The notes under the pieces are model-generated. The model was not told the DNA's origin. It made no database searches and saw only the letters and a list, made by a program, of their open reading frames with translations. Shown piece after piece: positions 1-12,600 of a DNA stretch of 64,000 nucleotides. How positions within the stretch are numbered: position 1 is the first letter of the stretch; the number at the start of each line of letters is the position of its first letter. This DNA is from Ciona savignyi (Eukaryota; Chordata; Ascidiacea; Phlebobranchia; Cionidae). The DNA is taken from contig CH001403.1 in the NCBI GenBank assembly GCA_000149265.1, positions 87,679 to 151,678 of the forward strand, given 5' to 3'. A program made the translations under genes and the position numbers.

Positions 1-199
1 TAAAACAGCCGCGAGCCCTTTAAAGCGGATACTTCAGTTTTTACAGTAGTGAAACGCTCGTTGTAAGCTAGTTATCTACCGGTTTAATTATTTAGCATCT
101 GACCATATTAGAAATCAAATTTTAACAAACTGACAGTTAATAGAGTGCTCTGGCAACTGTAAGCTTATTACATGTTCTACCACGTGATAAAACGTTACT

Positions 200-492
200 T
201 AGGATAGGATGGAAAATTCATGTTTATCCCCGTGAATGGGAAAACCAAGGGGTTTAACGCACGGGCAATCGTCAGATCACCTTGCGCCCACCGTCGAGTT
301 TCCTATTGCAGTGTGTTGTGTATGATAGACACATTCCTTTAATTAAGTAAAAACCATTAATATGCGGGGTTCAGGCAATGTCCGTAAACTGCCTTGCCCA
401 AGGACACAACCGACTAGCTAGCTACCGGTTTCGTACCAACAACCCTTCGGCTGAAAGGGGACGCACTAAACCACCAGACTAACCGGACGGAC
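200..492 (-). repeat. SINE family S1, near full length
   Basis: tRNA-derived SINE read on the minus strand. The tRNA-like head (about 400-492) has an A-box-like part and a B-box-like part, followed by the shared body and a tail of TCCTA repeats seen here as taggatagga at 200-210. It lies in the last intron of the ClC gene. The family is defined by about 20 similar copies across the window. Confidence 0.8.
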
Positions 493-563
493 TTAGAACA
501 TAATGATGGCCAGATACACTGTAGTGCCATCGTAAAGTTCTAACCGCCATACTTTATTCACAG

Positions 564-654
564 GAAACTGCTTGGAATCATCACAAAGAAAGATGTGTTA
601 CGTCACATCGCCCAACTCAACAAGCAGGACCCAGATTCCATCCTATTCAACTAA
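564..654 (+). CDS. Terminal coding exon of a ClC-3/4/5-type chloride/proton exchanger
   Basis: After a CAG acceptor ending at 563, the exon reads [16 protein letters not shown], continues to QDPDSILFN and stops at 652-654. This is the end of the second CBS domain and the extreme C-terminus of vertebrate CLCN3, CLCN4 and CLCN5, which finish in nearly the same residues (family knowledge). These proteins are endosomal 2Cl-/H+ exchangers and their cytoplasmic CBS pair regulates gating. Only the last 29 residues are in the window; the membrane domain must lie upstream of base 1. The first base completes a split codon, so the preceding intron is phase 1 or 2. A SINE (200-492) sits in that intron just upstream. 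Which of CLCN3, 4 or 5 it corresponds to cannot be told from one exon; a single pre-duplication orthologue is expected in a tunicate. Confidence 0.85.
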
Positions 655-1441
655 CTACACAATCGTCATATCGCCGTTAAGATTACGTTTGTGCAATATG
701 TAGCATTGTTTTATTATTACCATTGCACCCTGTATATGTCGTAGAAGTGTAATACAAAACATAAATAAGTCGTCGTATATCAGCTTGAAACTTGTTGCAT
801 TTACAGCATAATACGTGGCAGGTTTCAATTTTTATTTACATAACCAGACGCCATGAATTTGAGTCATTATTAAAAATAAGCTTATGGAAACTGACAGAAA
901 ATTAATATAACATTTACTAAATAACAATTGGGTCGTTATGAAGATAAAACGGTTAAAAACAAGAAAAATAAATGGCCTCTCCCCATTAAGTCACTTACAA
1001 TAGACGTCTAGGTATACCAGGTAAACTACATGTGGGTCGTGGGTATTGATTAAAACGGGCTGTGCAAACATTGTAATCAAGTGACGTGATGGAACACAAC
1101 ACACGGTTATACTCATAGTAACTGAACTCTTCAGTAGTCGTCTAACGACGCCGTGATAAATGATCCAAAACGGATTTCCACACTTCTTGTCGGACGGTAA
1201 CCGTGTATAAATCCTTCATTGAGTAGTTTCAACCCAATAGGATGAAATTGACACATCCATTCATTAATTCGTAATGGTGTTACCACATTTCTATGTGATA
1301 AGACATCGTCTATGTTGCAAAATTGCGTAGAATCCATTGAAAAGGACGATTTACATCAAGAACAAATAAAGTAAACTGAAACGAAAGTTTGAAATATATA
1401 CCCTACAAACTATAAGACGATTTTATAAGGGAGGTTAGAAA
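655..1441. other. Intergenic, 3' side of the ClC gene
   Basis: Holds the presumed 3' UTR of the ClC gene with A-rich candidate poly(A) signals near 760 and 967. A 68-codon minus-strand frame at 1131-1337 has no recognisable family and is not annotated as a gene. Nothing else is supported. Confidence 0.5.
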
Positions 1442-2290
1442 TCAAAGCTTATTCGCGTGTAGACTTTGCCGTAACGCGATTCTTAAGTTACTTTTACTTC
1501 TTAAAAGTCGATCATGCCTTTCGTTTCTGTTTAAATCCTCAGCTTTTTCGTAAGCTTCACTACATTTTGTGAAGCAATCCACTGCGTTGTTGGGATGCGA
1601 TGTGATTTTATAAGCGACACCGAGATCGTATATACAGTGACTGTAGATTGCATATTTAACAGCATTATCATTGAGATTTGTCTCCAAAATCTCAACAGCA
1701 CTTAGTTGAATAACCACCCTTGTATCATAGTCGCCAAATAACCCCTCAATAAGACCCATGTTGTTTAAGCACCAAGCTTCATACAAACATCTATCCATCG
1801 AGTCGACATCCGACTGTCGAACCATTTGCGTAAACCTGTTGAATAATGATATAATGTGGGTGCGGACTGGCTTTCCCAACTCTCCGTTGTCGTTTAACAT
1901 TTCCTTGATTGCCTCATAGAGTCCCCTTCAACACTGTGCCACACCCTTCAACGCTTCCACCGATGCATTTCCGTAGAAATCAGCAGCGATTTCGTAAAAT
2001 AAAATCGATCCAGTGATCATTCCATTTTTTAGAAGATTTTTCGCAAATGTTTCAATTTCTTCTGGCGTGCTTTGGAAGTTACATTGAATAATCTTGACTA
2101 CCTCTTCCTTGATTATAATCAACTCTTCAATCTCACAGGCCAGTAAGCAACAAGAATAGAAAGTATCCAGGTAAATTAGTTTGAAGACATCACCGCTACA
2201 CTTTGAAAGCCGTCGTGCTTTGAGATACGCTTCCGAAAATTTGTTCTCGACCAGAAGTTTTTTAGGAAAATCTAATAGATCAAATTCAGG
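1442..2290 (-). pseudogene. TPR-like protein reading frame with one in-frame stop
   Basis: One continuous minus-strand frame of 283 codons ends at a stop at 1442-1444 and is broken only by a TGA at 1925-1927. The protein is rich in helical pairs resembling tetratricopeptide repeats, for example AWCLNNMGLIEGLFGDYD and YAIYSHCIYDLGVAYK, each followed by an acidic, alanine-rich second helix. Such repeats act as protein-binding scaffolds; no catalytic domain is visible. Upstream of 2290 the same frame meets another stop and I see no clear acceptor, so the 5' end is missing or lies in an exon I cannot identify. It could be a young pseudogene, an allele with a nonsense mutation, or a real gene with an unrecognised small intron at the TGA. 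The exact family is not recognised. Confidence 0.5.
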
Positions 2291-2642
2291 TCAATACCCT
2301 AATTTAAGAAAACTTTTGCCTTTGAATCGAACTTAGACACGCAGCTTTTGTAGCTTGACTGCAAGCATGGTGGGTGTATTGTCAGCTACTTTATATTGCA
2401 TTAATCACGAACTTTATGTCCACCAGGAGGCTGGTTTATTCCTCAGCCTTGCAACTTTTGCACAAGGTAAAGCACTTAACGAACATTTTTATTGGTATAA
2501 AAATTATGTTGTATCAACTGTTGCAAAGGGTATTATAATGTCTCGCGAAACCCGACTGTGGGCACTTGACATGGCCTGAAATTAACCGTGGTATAAGAAA
2601 TGTCAAAGATGCATGTAATTTATTTTCTTGATCAATAGGATT

Positions 2643-2935
2643 GGATAGGATAGGATATTCATGTTTATCCCCATGAATGGGAAAACCAAGGGGGTTATCA
2701 CACGGGAAATCGCCAGATCACCTCGCGCCCATCGTCGGGTTACCGGAGCTATTGCAGTTTGTTGTATATGATAGACACGTTCTTCCAATATGTTAGAACC
2801 TATTAATCCGCTGGATTCAGGCAATTTCCGTAAAGTGCCTTCCCAAGGACACAACCGTTTAGCTAGCGACCATTTTCGCATATGCAACCTTTCAATTGAA
2901 AGGCGACGCACTTACCGCCAGGCTAACCGGCGGAC
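2643..2935 (-). repeat. SINE family S1, near full length
   Basis: Same body as the other S1 copies in minus orientation: the GGATAGGATA tail is at the left end and the tRNA-like head at the right (about 2850-2935). Confidence 0.85.
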
Positions 2936-3622
2936 GAGTCAAGTTTAAGATGGAGTTTTCTCCTGCACCAGGTCTGATGCCGAAAAACAAATCATTATCA
3001 AAATAAAAAAACTATTTTTAAACAAACCTAGCTCCAGGATGTCGTTTAGCACTGGTTTTCGGGTCGTCAGGTCAACGTTAGTTTCTAGTAGCCTACAGTT
3101 ACTTATTTTTTACTTTAATAAACTAGATGCCATACATTTTTAAATTAAGTCAAATAATTTTTAATGAGCTGCTACGATCTATTTTATAAGAATGTATTTA
3201 AATAAAATTGCGGGGCAGACTATTAGCTGATATATTGGTTTATAAAGTTGGCCGAATACTAGACCTAAACAGCCTTGAATTGTATAGGCTTGTGCCATGT
3301 GTTGTACACTAAGTCTAATTCACTCTTAGAGGGGGAATGAAATCATTCCATTCAGCGTGCAGATTATGAATCAACTTTAATTTACATTATACATCATTAT
3401 AACACTATTTCAATTAAGACCACAAGCTTTTTCAATTATATAGTACACGCCACAATAAGATGTGGTTACTAGGTAATTTGGCTATTGCTTGTGCCATAAC
3501 GCTTTCCGCGCTTTTACACTTTCCGAGTTTTACCCCATTATCTCAATCTGTCATATTCGTGAACTTACCTGTCAAATTCTGTCGCACAATCTGCTCCACG
3601 GTTGGATTTACGCTATTCACGG
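2936..3622. other. Intergenic, no gene seen
   Basis: AT-rich sequence. The 61-codon frame at 3460-3645 runs into the transposon end and matches no family I know. Confidence 0.4.
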
Positions 3623-3624
3623 TA

Positions 3625-5099
3625 GGGGAAAGTCGGCACCCATGACCATGCGGGACCTTTGAACCACCCCACTTAAAATCAATACGAAAACTCTTTAGCG
3701 CCAATTTTAATCACGAATCGAATCGTTATGAAAACTGATTACTATGTAGAAAATGGCGGGACGTTCGCGGAAATATTGTTGAAGTGGTAGTTGTTTTTGT
3801 GTTTTGTGTACTGTTTTTAAACTATGACTCCCAATCGTAATTTCGTTTTAGCAATAAGGCAGCATATTGTTAAGATTAAATAATTTTAGTCAGTGATAGA
3901 GTATAGGTAACTGTTTCTGTTTAGTAGATTGTTTAAAAATCAAAGCTATATTTTAATGGTAATTTAAAAAAAAAATGTTGGACTTTGTAGGTAGGGACCA
4001 TTGAGCCACCTTTTACAGGGACCAATGAACCATTACTTCGTACCTAATGACGGGCTTTTAAAGGCTGGTGTTAATATTTTATCGTGATTTTAATAATTTT
4101 TTTATGGTTTAATCATTTAAAAACAAGTATACTTGTACAATACAGGCCTATCAGCCAATAGGTTATACCATAATTTCATATTTGAATAGCCTAAAAATTT
4201 TATTTTAACGAAACACCTAGTATGCAAACTGCAATACGGTAATATGTTAATTAATATGCCTTTGCAGAAATTTAGTTAAGGATAAATTTTTTTAGTTGAA
4301 GCTCACCCAATTTAAAAATGCCCTTGTTCACATGTTCGGGTAATTTAGAAAGCAGTAAAGAGACCCGATGCTGAAAAAGGTTTTAACATGGTGTTATCTT
4401 CTGATGCAAAAGTTGATGATTTTGTTGAAGTAGAATACGATGGGAAAAGAGCCCTTTTTTGTATGCAAGCTGCAGCAAGAACTGGAATTATCTTTTTCTT
4501 CTAAAACATCCAAAGTCCGATGGTTTTGTAGACCCGGTCTTACAGGATATACATTCTGTTTCAATTGATAAAATTGTACAAATAGTATAATCCCCCATGT
4601 ATATTGGTACCGCCATTAGATCAAACGAAATAAAACAGTTCACTGCAGACCAGTCTAAATATACATTTGAACGGATGCAATATATGAGACAATTGTGGGG
4701 GTGATACATTTTCCAAGTGTTAACTGTTCGCAGTAATAAATATAACAGTACTGTAGTAAGTGTTAATAAAACTTTTGTTTGTTTAAAGTGGGTTGTGGTA
4801 ACTAAATTGATTGAGTTATGTGATTAACAATCAAAATAACTGTTAATTTTAAAGTGGCTCAAAGGCCCCTATAGGGTGGCTCAAAGGACCCAACCGTAGG
4901 GGACCATTGAGCCACTTTGAGTCTTGGTACATTTTAGGCCCCTGTCAGCACAGCTTACATTTAAAAAGCTTCAAACGTTATCAAAATAAACTTCAAATAT
5001 GGTAGCACTGGTAACACTTGTTTTTAACGCAAGTGCATCAACCATAGAAATCTTATGAAACATTTTCGAAAAAGTGGCTCACTGGTCCCGACTTTCCCC
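3625..5099. mobile_element. DNA transposon with TA target duplication, decayed pogo/Tc1-like
   Basis: The left end GGGGAAAGTCGG (3625) is matched by its inverse CCGACTTTCCCC ending at 5099, and each end is flanked by TA (3623-3624 and 5100-5101), as expected of Tc1/mariner/pogo insertions. Inside, around 4370-4470, a plus-strand frame reads DDFVEVEYDGKRALF, which resembles the short C-terminal segment of many pogo-type transposases; the DDE catalytic part is missing. Motifs of the type GGGACCATTGAGCCAC recur in both orientations inside both ends. At about 1475 bp it looks like an internally deleted, non-autonomous copy. Superfamily assignment is inference. Confidence 0.6.
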
Positions 5100-5101
5100 T
5101 A

Positions 5102-6121
5102 TCTAAGGAACATAATACAAGGGTATTTACTTTTTACCAATTAATATATAGGTAGGCCATATATAACTTTTATGTATGGCCAATATAAACAGGACACACC
5201 TGCTTTGTCTATGTGCATTCCAGTTGAGCTGAAATTATCAACCGGTAAGTAATGGATATTTAAATTATAGATATTGCAAAACTACCTGTAATCATTATAT
5301 ACCATAACATATAATTTATTTTGAACTGTATCTTGGTCTTTTTCGTTCATTATCTTCTACGACTTTATGTTCTTTGCTTCTGAGGCTGGTGCAGCAATGC
5401 TTCATAAGGACAATGGAAAACAATGTGACTTAACCAATAGGCGTAGAGCCGCAAAACTTCTATGACTAATTGATTGTGATAAACAGTATTAGAGATTCAA
5501 TTACTCGGACGAAGAAATCAATTGCTGGTTATTCAGTCATCCAGTGGTTCCCAACCTTTTTCCACCCACGTACCATTTCGAGGTTTTATGCAGTGCTCGC
5601 GTTCCACCTACATAAGTTACGCGCGCCGAAGGCGGTCAAAAAATGTTTTCACCATTTATGACGTCATAATCACGTATTTGGCCTATGCGAGGTGTAATAA
5701 CAAATTCTATTAAATTAGGCATTATCAGCCAGGGTTAATGGGATGCATGGAATTGTTTTTTTACCACCAGTCACAAGAAGTACAACATAATAAAATAACA
5801 ACAAAAGTTCATTTCTTTAATGCGATGGCTGAATTTGTTTATTTTCCGCTAGCTGGTCGATACGTGGCTTACGTTTGCTCACAGCGCATCGAAAGTGCAT
5901 TGCCGCAACAAGATTTATTAAAATGAAATTACAATCATACCAGTAGATGAAAATAACCAAAACAAAACGATTATTACCTTAAAAAAGTACGCGTATTTTC
6001 ATATGTAATGTGGCGGCATCGCTATACTAACTTATAGGATTTCTAAGGGCGTTGTCAATACGATTTGCCGAAATTTTACTGTTAACATAGAAATAACTTG
6101 CCAGACCATTTGTATCTACCA

Positions 6122-6171
<50 letters not shown>

Positions 6172-6604
6172 CCTATCTTTCCCGCGACTATAATACTTAA
6201 ACACGGACACCCATCACCACAAGTCAAGTTATCGAAGCTAAATCATAGAAATGCACATATTTTGCACTTATAATTTACAAATTGAAATCAACGCAAATCT
6301 AAATTAAATTTATTTCAAAATACAACACTACTACACAAGAGCACAGTAATTTTAATATCAAAGTTGGAATTATATTTCTTTAAAATTTCAATTTTTAGGC
6401 AATTCTATTGCAGCCGGCCTGTTTAAATTGTTTAGAAACTTTTGGACGGAAATTTGTATAAATCGTTACTATGGTAGTTTTGGCAGCGCCGAAAATATCA
6501 AAAATATATTTTTTATTACAAAAATGTGTATATAACAACCTATATATCTACACTATGGGTCCGTTTGTATCCAGCTACTTAGGAAGGTCGCCTACAAATT
6601 AACT
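5102..6604. other. Intergenic, 3' side of SPATA18
   Basis: Contains an (AT)n run at 6124-6169 and, from about 5539, a string (CAGTGGTTCCCAACCTTTTT) typical of hAT-type transposon ends, without a clear partner end. The minus-strand signal AATAAA (complement at 6512-6517) about 90 bases beyond the SPATA18 stop is a good poly(A) candidate. No gene recognised. Confidence 0.4.
6124..6169. repeat. (AT)n microsatellite
   Basis: Uninterrupted alternating AT run of about 45 bases. Confidence 0.95.
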
Positions 6605-9600
6605 TCAATATCGGCGGGATCGGGGCGACGGGCTGCGGCTTCTTCTTGGGCTCTGTTGAGATAAACCATGTTTTTTTTTACCGAACCAAGATTCGAACCT
6701 CGTCATCAGGACCATATTATTATGGGATATATATAGGTCGCGTTGACCATTGGCCAGGCGACTGAACAATACATACGTTGTTTCAAAAGCTGACAGGGTG
6801 TTGTTATTTATCAATGGCAGAAAAAATTGTGAACATTAAATAACAATATGTTTCGCTTTTATAAGCACGTTGTAAAAGTGAAAAACAAATTAAACTTGTT
6901 GTGTGTTTATTCGTATGTATGACGTATTTACTCGGTTGACTGATTTTATGTTAATCACGTGACTTTGTTGTTCTCTATGACCTTGGGTCTAACATAGCTT
7001 GCCCATATATCCGATGATGGTTTCAGTGTTACGTTTTCCACGAAATAAACTGCTAAATATATAACAGAACTTATTTACGCTAATTGTTTGCCGTGACAGT
7101 ACCAAACCGTACGGGATAGCGGGTTGACTTAACCCATGTCACAAGTGACGTCATGACTTACCAAGCTGCTCCTACTGAGTCGTGACGATGATCTGAGTGG
7201 GCTCGGAGACCTGCTGCGTCGTGGTGACGATAGCTTGGAATATATTCATCATTTAATATCGTTTCGTATGTCGGTTTATATTGTACGGTGATACCTTAAT
7301 ATTATAGCAGCAAGCATATTTATCTTGTTATCTATTGAATCTTGCACATTATAATTTCCAGTTAAATGCTGTCAGCCTCATGGTTGGTATCGTTTGGGCA
7401 ATGTTTATTTTAGGGGGTGGAAACACGCGGTGAGCGTTATTTATCGTCCATACTGACGAGTCACCCAAGCTATTATGACGGTATGTTTGTTTTTTAACCA
7501 ATTTATCCACTGGGTTCATGCAGTGTCAGTTAAGTGCCTTTCCCAAAGATACAGTAGTCTAGCTAGCGGCAATGTTATCCCATACTACGACTAAAAATAC
7601 TGGAAGAGGTGAAAAGCTGATGATAGAAAATCACATTACGGCAAACTACTTACAGCGCCACGCCTTGTCGTGCACTCTCCCTTGATAAGCACAGTTCCAT
7701 CTTCGACCAGTGCGGGCCATATATGGTAAGCCACCAGCGGTGCGGTGAACTCGCTGTCGTAGCTCCGTCGGTACCTGTGGGAGTTCGTATGTATAGGTAA
7801 TATGACGAGGATATGCGATTGACATGGGGAAGAAACGTAAAACAGCTGAGTCAATATACTGTTTATAAAAAAAATCCAAAATACTAATGCTTATTGATAA
7901 CATAGAATATTCGTGTTTATTTCCGTGAATGGAAAAACTGAATAGGCGTTAACACACGGGCAATCGTCAGATCACTTCGCGCCTAACGGCGTGTTACCGG
8001 AGCTATTGCAGCGTGTTCTGTATGGTTCAAACGCTCCTGTAATTTATAGAACCCACCATTCCACTAGATTGATGTTTTGTAAAATATTCTCAAACGATTG
8101 AAACAGTTTTATTTTGTTCTAACGTTTATTAACAATGCACACCCCGAGGCATTATGTTAATGGACCGATCTTTTGATACAAGCGATCAAGTACAGTCGTG
8201 TGGCCGATGGTTAATGAGACCGATAAATTAACCGCTTTTAAATGAGGAAAACGGTCTTGGTTACGAACCCATCATGGGTTCGAATCCCAGCCCGGTAAAT
8301 CACCTTGATTCATTCATGAGTTCTCCATCAGTAGCAAGCGGGATATCCAATGGCGGCTCCAAGGCTTGCATTCTGTAAGCCACCAAGCACACCTCCCGTA
8401 TGAATGGGCTCAGTAATACGAATTCGCACTCGGGCGGGAAGGAAATCTTCGGGTTCACGTTCATTGCTCTGATCACATCCTGAGTACATAGGAAGTAGTT
8501 AGTTAACTTCCTGACCCTGGATTTATGATCTTGGGTAACCAAATCGGGAATTAAGGACCAGGGATTCTGTTTTAATTCTTTCTTATTAAAAAAAAACAAG
8601 AAACGAGTGTTTGTATCCAAATCACGATTGAAAAAAGGATCCTGGGTTAATTGTTCCCAAAGTCAGAGAACATTCAAATCATTGATTTAATATTAAGGCC
8701 GTACTTACTTTCCTGAGTTAATATCAAGGTTTCACTTACTTTACTTAAGCAACATTCTACTTCACAGAAACCATGCCAACCAAGCTGTCAATCACCTCAA
8801 CACTCCTCTCCACGTCATACAAGTCCAAGTTCCGGACGATGTAATCGGTAACCGCTTCCTCCAGCGTGGTTGGACCCGAATGGATGGGCGATAGGAGCTT
8901 GCGAGCGCGGAGTCGGAACGACCTGTAAGCCATCTTGGCCACGTGGAACGCCTCGCACACCGCGATGAAGATGATTCGCTTCACCATCTCATCATCGTCG
9001 ACGAACCGACGAAGCCGATCCTGGATGGGTTGGGTTTGTGAATTCAGCACCTGACTGCCCACACTGAGCATAGCTTGTCTTAGGTTGTCTTATGATATAA
9101 TAAATAAGAACTGATTTACACTGGTTTCAAATGATTCAATCAACTTTAAAACTGCAAGATATTCAGTAACTGCAAAAACTACGAGTTTATATAAAAAAAC
9201 AAGCATTCACCCCTGTAATAGCTTCAACAATTTTGCTTATGCAAATTGACTGTAAGCACGAGGTGCAATACACGTAGATAAAGATATTTCTATCCAGATG
9301 AAAAACATATCAAATATTAACACACTGCAATTAGTTCAGCAATTTTACTTAAGAGCATCGAGTGTTTTGGTTCACTAGTGTACGGAGCCTAGTAAGTAGT
9401 AATTCACATGATAGGTTAGGATAGGATATTCATGTTTATCCCCGTGAATGGGAAAACCAAGGGGGTTAACACATGGGCAATCGTCAGATCACCTCGCGCC
9501 CACCGTCGTGTTACCGGAGTTATTGCAATGTGTTGTGTATGATAGACAAGTTCCTTCAATTTGGTAGAACCCATTAATCCGCTGGGTTCAAGCAAAGTCC

Positions 9601-12600
9601 GTAAAGTGCCTTGCCCAAGGACACAACCGTCTAGCGAGCGACCAGTTTCGCACGTGCAACCTTTCGATTGAAAGGCGACGTACTTAAACACTAGACTAAC
9701 CTATCAGATAAACAAGAATCCACAAACCTGCATGTCGAGTCTATCAACCGCATACAAGTCGTTGAACCTGGCTACCAGTCTCGAGTGTCTGATGGAGTTT
9801 GTGAGCTCAGCATGTGTTGGTGGGCTGGATGGTGGGGGGAGCGGTCGTTCGTAGTCGCATACTCTGCATGGAAGTGGTGATGTGCGTGTATATAGAGGAA
9901 GCAATAGTGGCGTGGTTGTACGGTCGTCTGGCCGGATGGTTAACGCGACCGACACATATGCCATCAGTCCAGTATAAAAGTGTTCCCAGCGTTCCCAGTT
10001 TCTAGTGTGCCAAATGGTTAAACGGTTGTGTGGCCGAATGATTAACGTGACCGATAAATATACCGAATGTATATACAAAAAACGACGTTGACAACGAGCT
10101 CATCGTGAGTTCGAAACTCAGTATGATAAAATAGACGGTGATCGACTTAAAACGAACTATATTAAAACACGTTATTTGGCATCGACATGTTATTTAATAT
10201 CTACGTGGTCAGCACCTTATTTTAAAGGGGAACTGAAGTAAATTTTAAGAATATCTTAATAAATGGAAAATAATACGCTGATTTCAAAAATCAAATCAGT
10301 TTCTTCCAATATTGTTTTGTTAAAGAGTTATGAGCAAATATGCATTTTATTTTATGTTAGGGGATTTCCCGTATTACGTCACTGACGTTGTTGAGATTTC
10401 GTGCCTATATGCATTGTATACAATCATGTGCCAGTTTAGAGGTGAATTAGTAACATAAGCGCCTGCAGGAGCGTTGTATTTTTGTTTTTTTATGAAGACT
10501 TAGCATAACACTTGTCATATAGCCTAACTGAACCAATGTACCCGCGTGACAGCTTACCTTAAACGCGCTTATTCAGGCCTGCACGATCCTGGACCTAAGC
10601 TGAATGCTGAGGTATACAGGTCTCGTATTTAAATGACTTTAGAATAATAAGTCTTAGCAATTTATATCATAAATCATAGAAGTGAAGACAGAACAAGAAA
10701 ACTAGAACAGGAGGCAGTAAACTGTAACTGCCAGCAATTTATAGAAATAAACCAGCCATCAATCAAAGATCAGACTATGCGGTGGGAACAGCCTATTTCT
10801 TTCATGATTGTTGCTTTTCAATATATAGCCATAATCTGCAACGTAGACTAGCAATGTTGTTATCAACCCCTAGGCTACAAACTGAGAGTGTGAGAGATTT
10901 GGTATACATATGCATAGAAGTTTTAACAAATTTCTTTTGTTTTCTTCATTTCTAGAGTAAATTTAAGTTAATGTTGTAACACTAAAATGGATGACAGTTT
11001 TCAGCATTCTGGTATGGATGAAAGAAGTTTTATTGTACACAATAAAACAACACAAATTTAGTCATGTGCGTTTGAACCAAGGAAAACGTCTGAGAGTATC
11101 TTTGAAGATGCAAGCCCCATAGAAGAAAATGTTTATTTAGAAACATTACCTATTGACATGACTTGGTGCCGTTGCAAAAACTGTATTCTTATGGACACAC
11201 CGCAAGAATGTTTATGCTGCATGAATGTACATGCATTTGTGCACAAAATAATGCCAGACTGGACTTGCATTACTAAAAGCCCTTATTTTTCAATTATCTA
11301 CTTGGATAAAGAAGTTCTTGAAGTTGCACTTGATGTACTGGGTTGATCACTATGTATAAAATCATAATCAGAAAAATTTAAAATTGTTGGAACTGTATTT
11401 TTCACCAAGTGGTTTGTTTTCATCATCTTGGCTACTCCATTGGAGTCAAATACAATTTTACTATGATAATCCTTGTCACAAATATGTGCACTACACACTG
11501 CGGTTCTTTTTCCAGGTAGTTTAGAACGCTTGCATTGTTGTATCCATTGCTTCAACCGTTTTTTGTCGTGTGAGGAAATCGATGGAAGAGCACAGGTGGA
11601 TTGGAATTTCCTGTGCTGTAATAGGAATTTGTACATCCTGGAGCAAAACAATATACTCCAATCACTCTTTCTTCCATCTCAGTGGCTTAACTTTAGGCAT
11701 TTTACAATATCTAATAAAAATAACTAAATTAGAAATGTGGTATATTCTTATTAACTTATTTGGGTAGTTAAGTAAAGATCTATTATATATATTCTTCACT
11801 TACTTATCTGAGTGCTTGCTGTGTACTTATTGTCAGACTACACATCAGCTACTCAACTGTGGATTAACTGGTTTTTGCAATAAGTGGTATACTCAACCAG
11901 TAGGCTAATGCTCAGTTTCAATAACAGCAGACATTAAATGCACCACATACACAACAGCAAAACATTATACAAACAGCCAAGGTAAACCATGAAAGAAATA
12001 GGCTTTTCCCACCGCATAGTCTAGCCTTTGCCTAATAGCTGGTTTATTTCTATAAATTGATGGCAGTTACAGTTTAATGCATTCTGTTATAGTTTTCTTG
12101 TTCTGTTTTCACTTTTATTATTTATGATATAAATTGCTAAGACTTATTATTCTAAAGTCATTTAAATACGAGACCTGTATACCTCAGCATTCAGCTTAGG
12201 TCCAGGACCGTGCAGGCCTTAATGACCGCGCTTAAAGTAAGCTGTCACCATGTACATTGGTTCAGTAAGACTATATGACAAGTGTTATGCTAAGTCTCCA
12301 TAATAAAAACGAAAATACAACGCTCCTGCAGGCGCTTCTGTTACTAATTCACCTCTAAACTGACACATGATTGTATACAATGCATATAGGCACGAAATCT
12401 CAACAACGTCAGTGACGTAATACGGGAAATCCCCTAACATAAAATAAAATACATATTTGCTCATAACTCTTTAACCAAAAAATATTGGAAGAAACTGATT
12501 TGATTTTTGAAATCAGCGTATTTTTTTCCATTTATTTAGATATTCTTAAAATTGACTTCAGTTCCCCTTTAATATCTACTTAAAACAGGTTATTTGACAT

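Larger units (their letters stand above)
10226..12568. mobile_element. Kolobok-like DNA transposon: TTAA duplication, 581-bp inverted repeats
   Basis: The element starts AGGGGAACTGAAG at 10226 and ends with the inverse CTTCAGTTCCCCT at 12568, each end flanked by TTAA (10222-10225 and 12569-12572). The terminal inverted repeats run 10226-10806 and 11988-12568, both 581 bp and nearly identical by eye. The core of about 1.2 kb holds two convergent degraded ORFs: a THAP-type zinc finger (minus) and a cysteine-rich P2X7-tail-like domain (plus). TTAA duplication together with a THAP domain is what the Kolobok superfamily is known for; piggyBac also uses TTAA but is not known for THAP. No DDE transposase is visible, so this is probably a non-autonomous copy. 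It lies in SPATA18 intron 6. Confidence 0.8.

Noticed and set aside
1131-1337. 68-codon minus-strand frame next to the TPR-like frame
   Set aside because: Protein not recognised and no splice link to the TPR-like frame that I can support.
5470-5713. Frames over a hAT-like end
   Set aside because: The two frames overlap each other, and the sequence is better explained by transposon end DNA.
8194-8299. Possible functional tRNA-Ser gene
   Set aside because: Has A- and B-box-like blocks but no convincing acceptor stem or anticodon arm, and similar copies are dispersed, so it is a retroposon.
9416-9691. Recurrent 80-100-codon frames ending near NMNILS (also 2603-2911, 26034-26321, 45712-45969)
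   Set aside because: They are translations of the S1 SINE in different copies, not genes.
9704-10078. 124-codon minus-strand frame
   Set aside because: Only 9728-9863 is a real exon (SPATA18 exon 7). The rest reads through intron and S2 SINE sequence.
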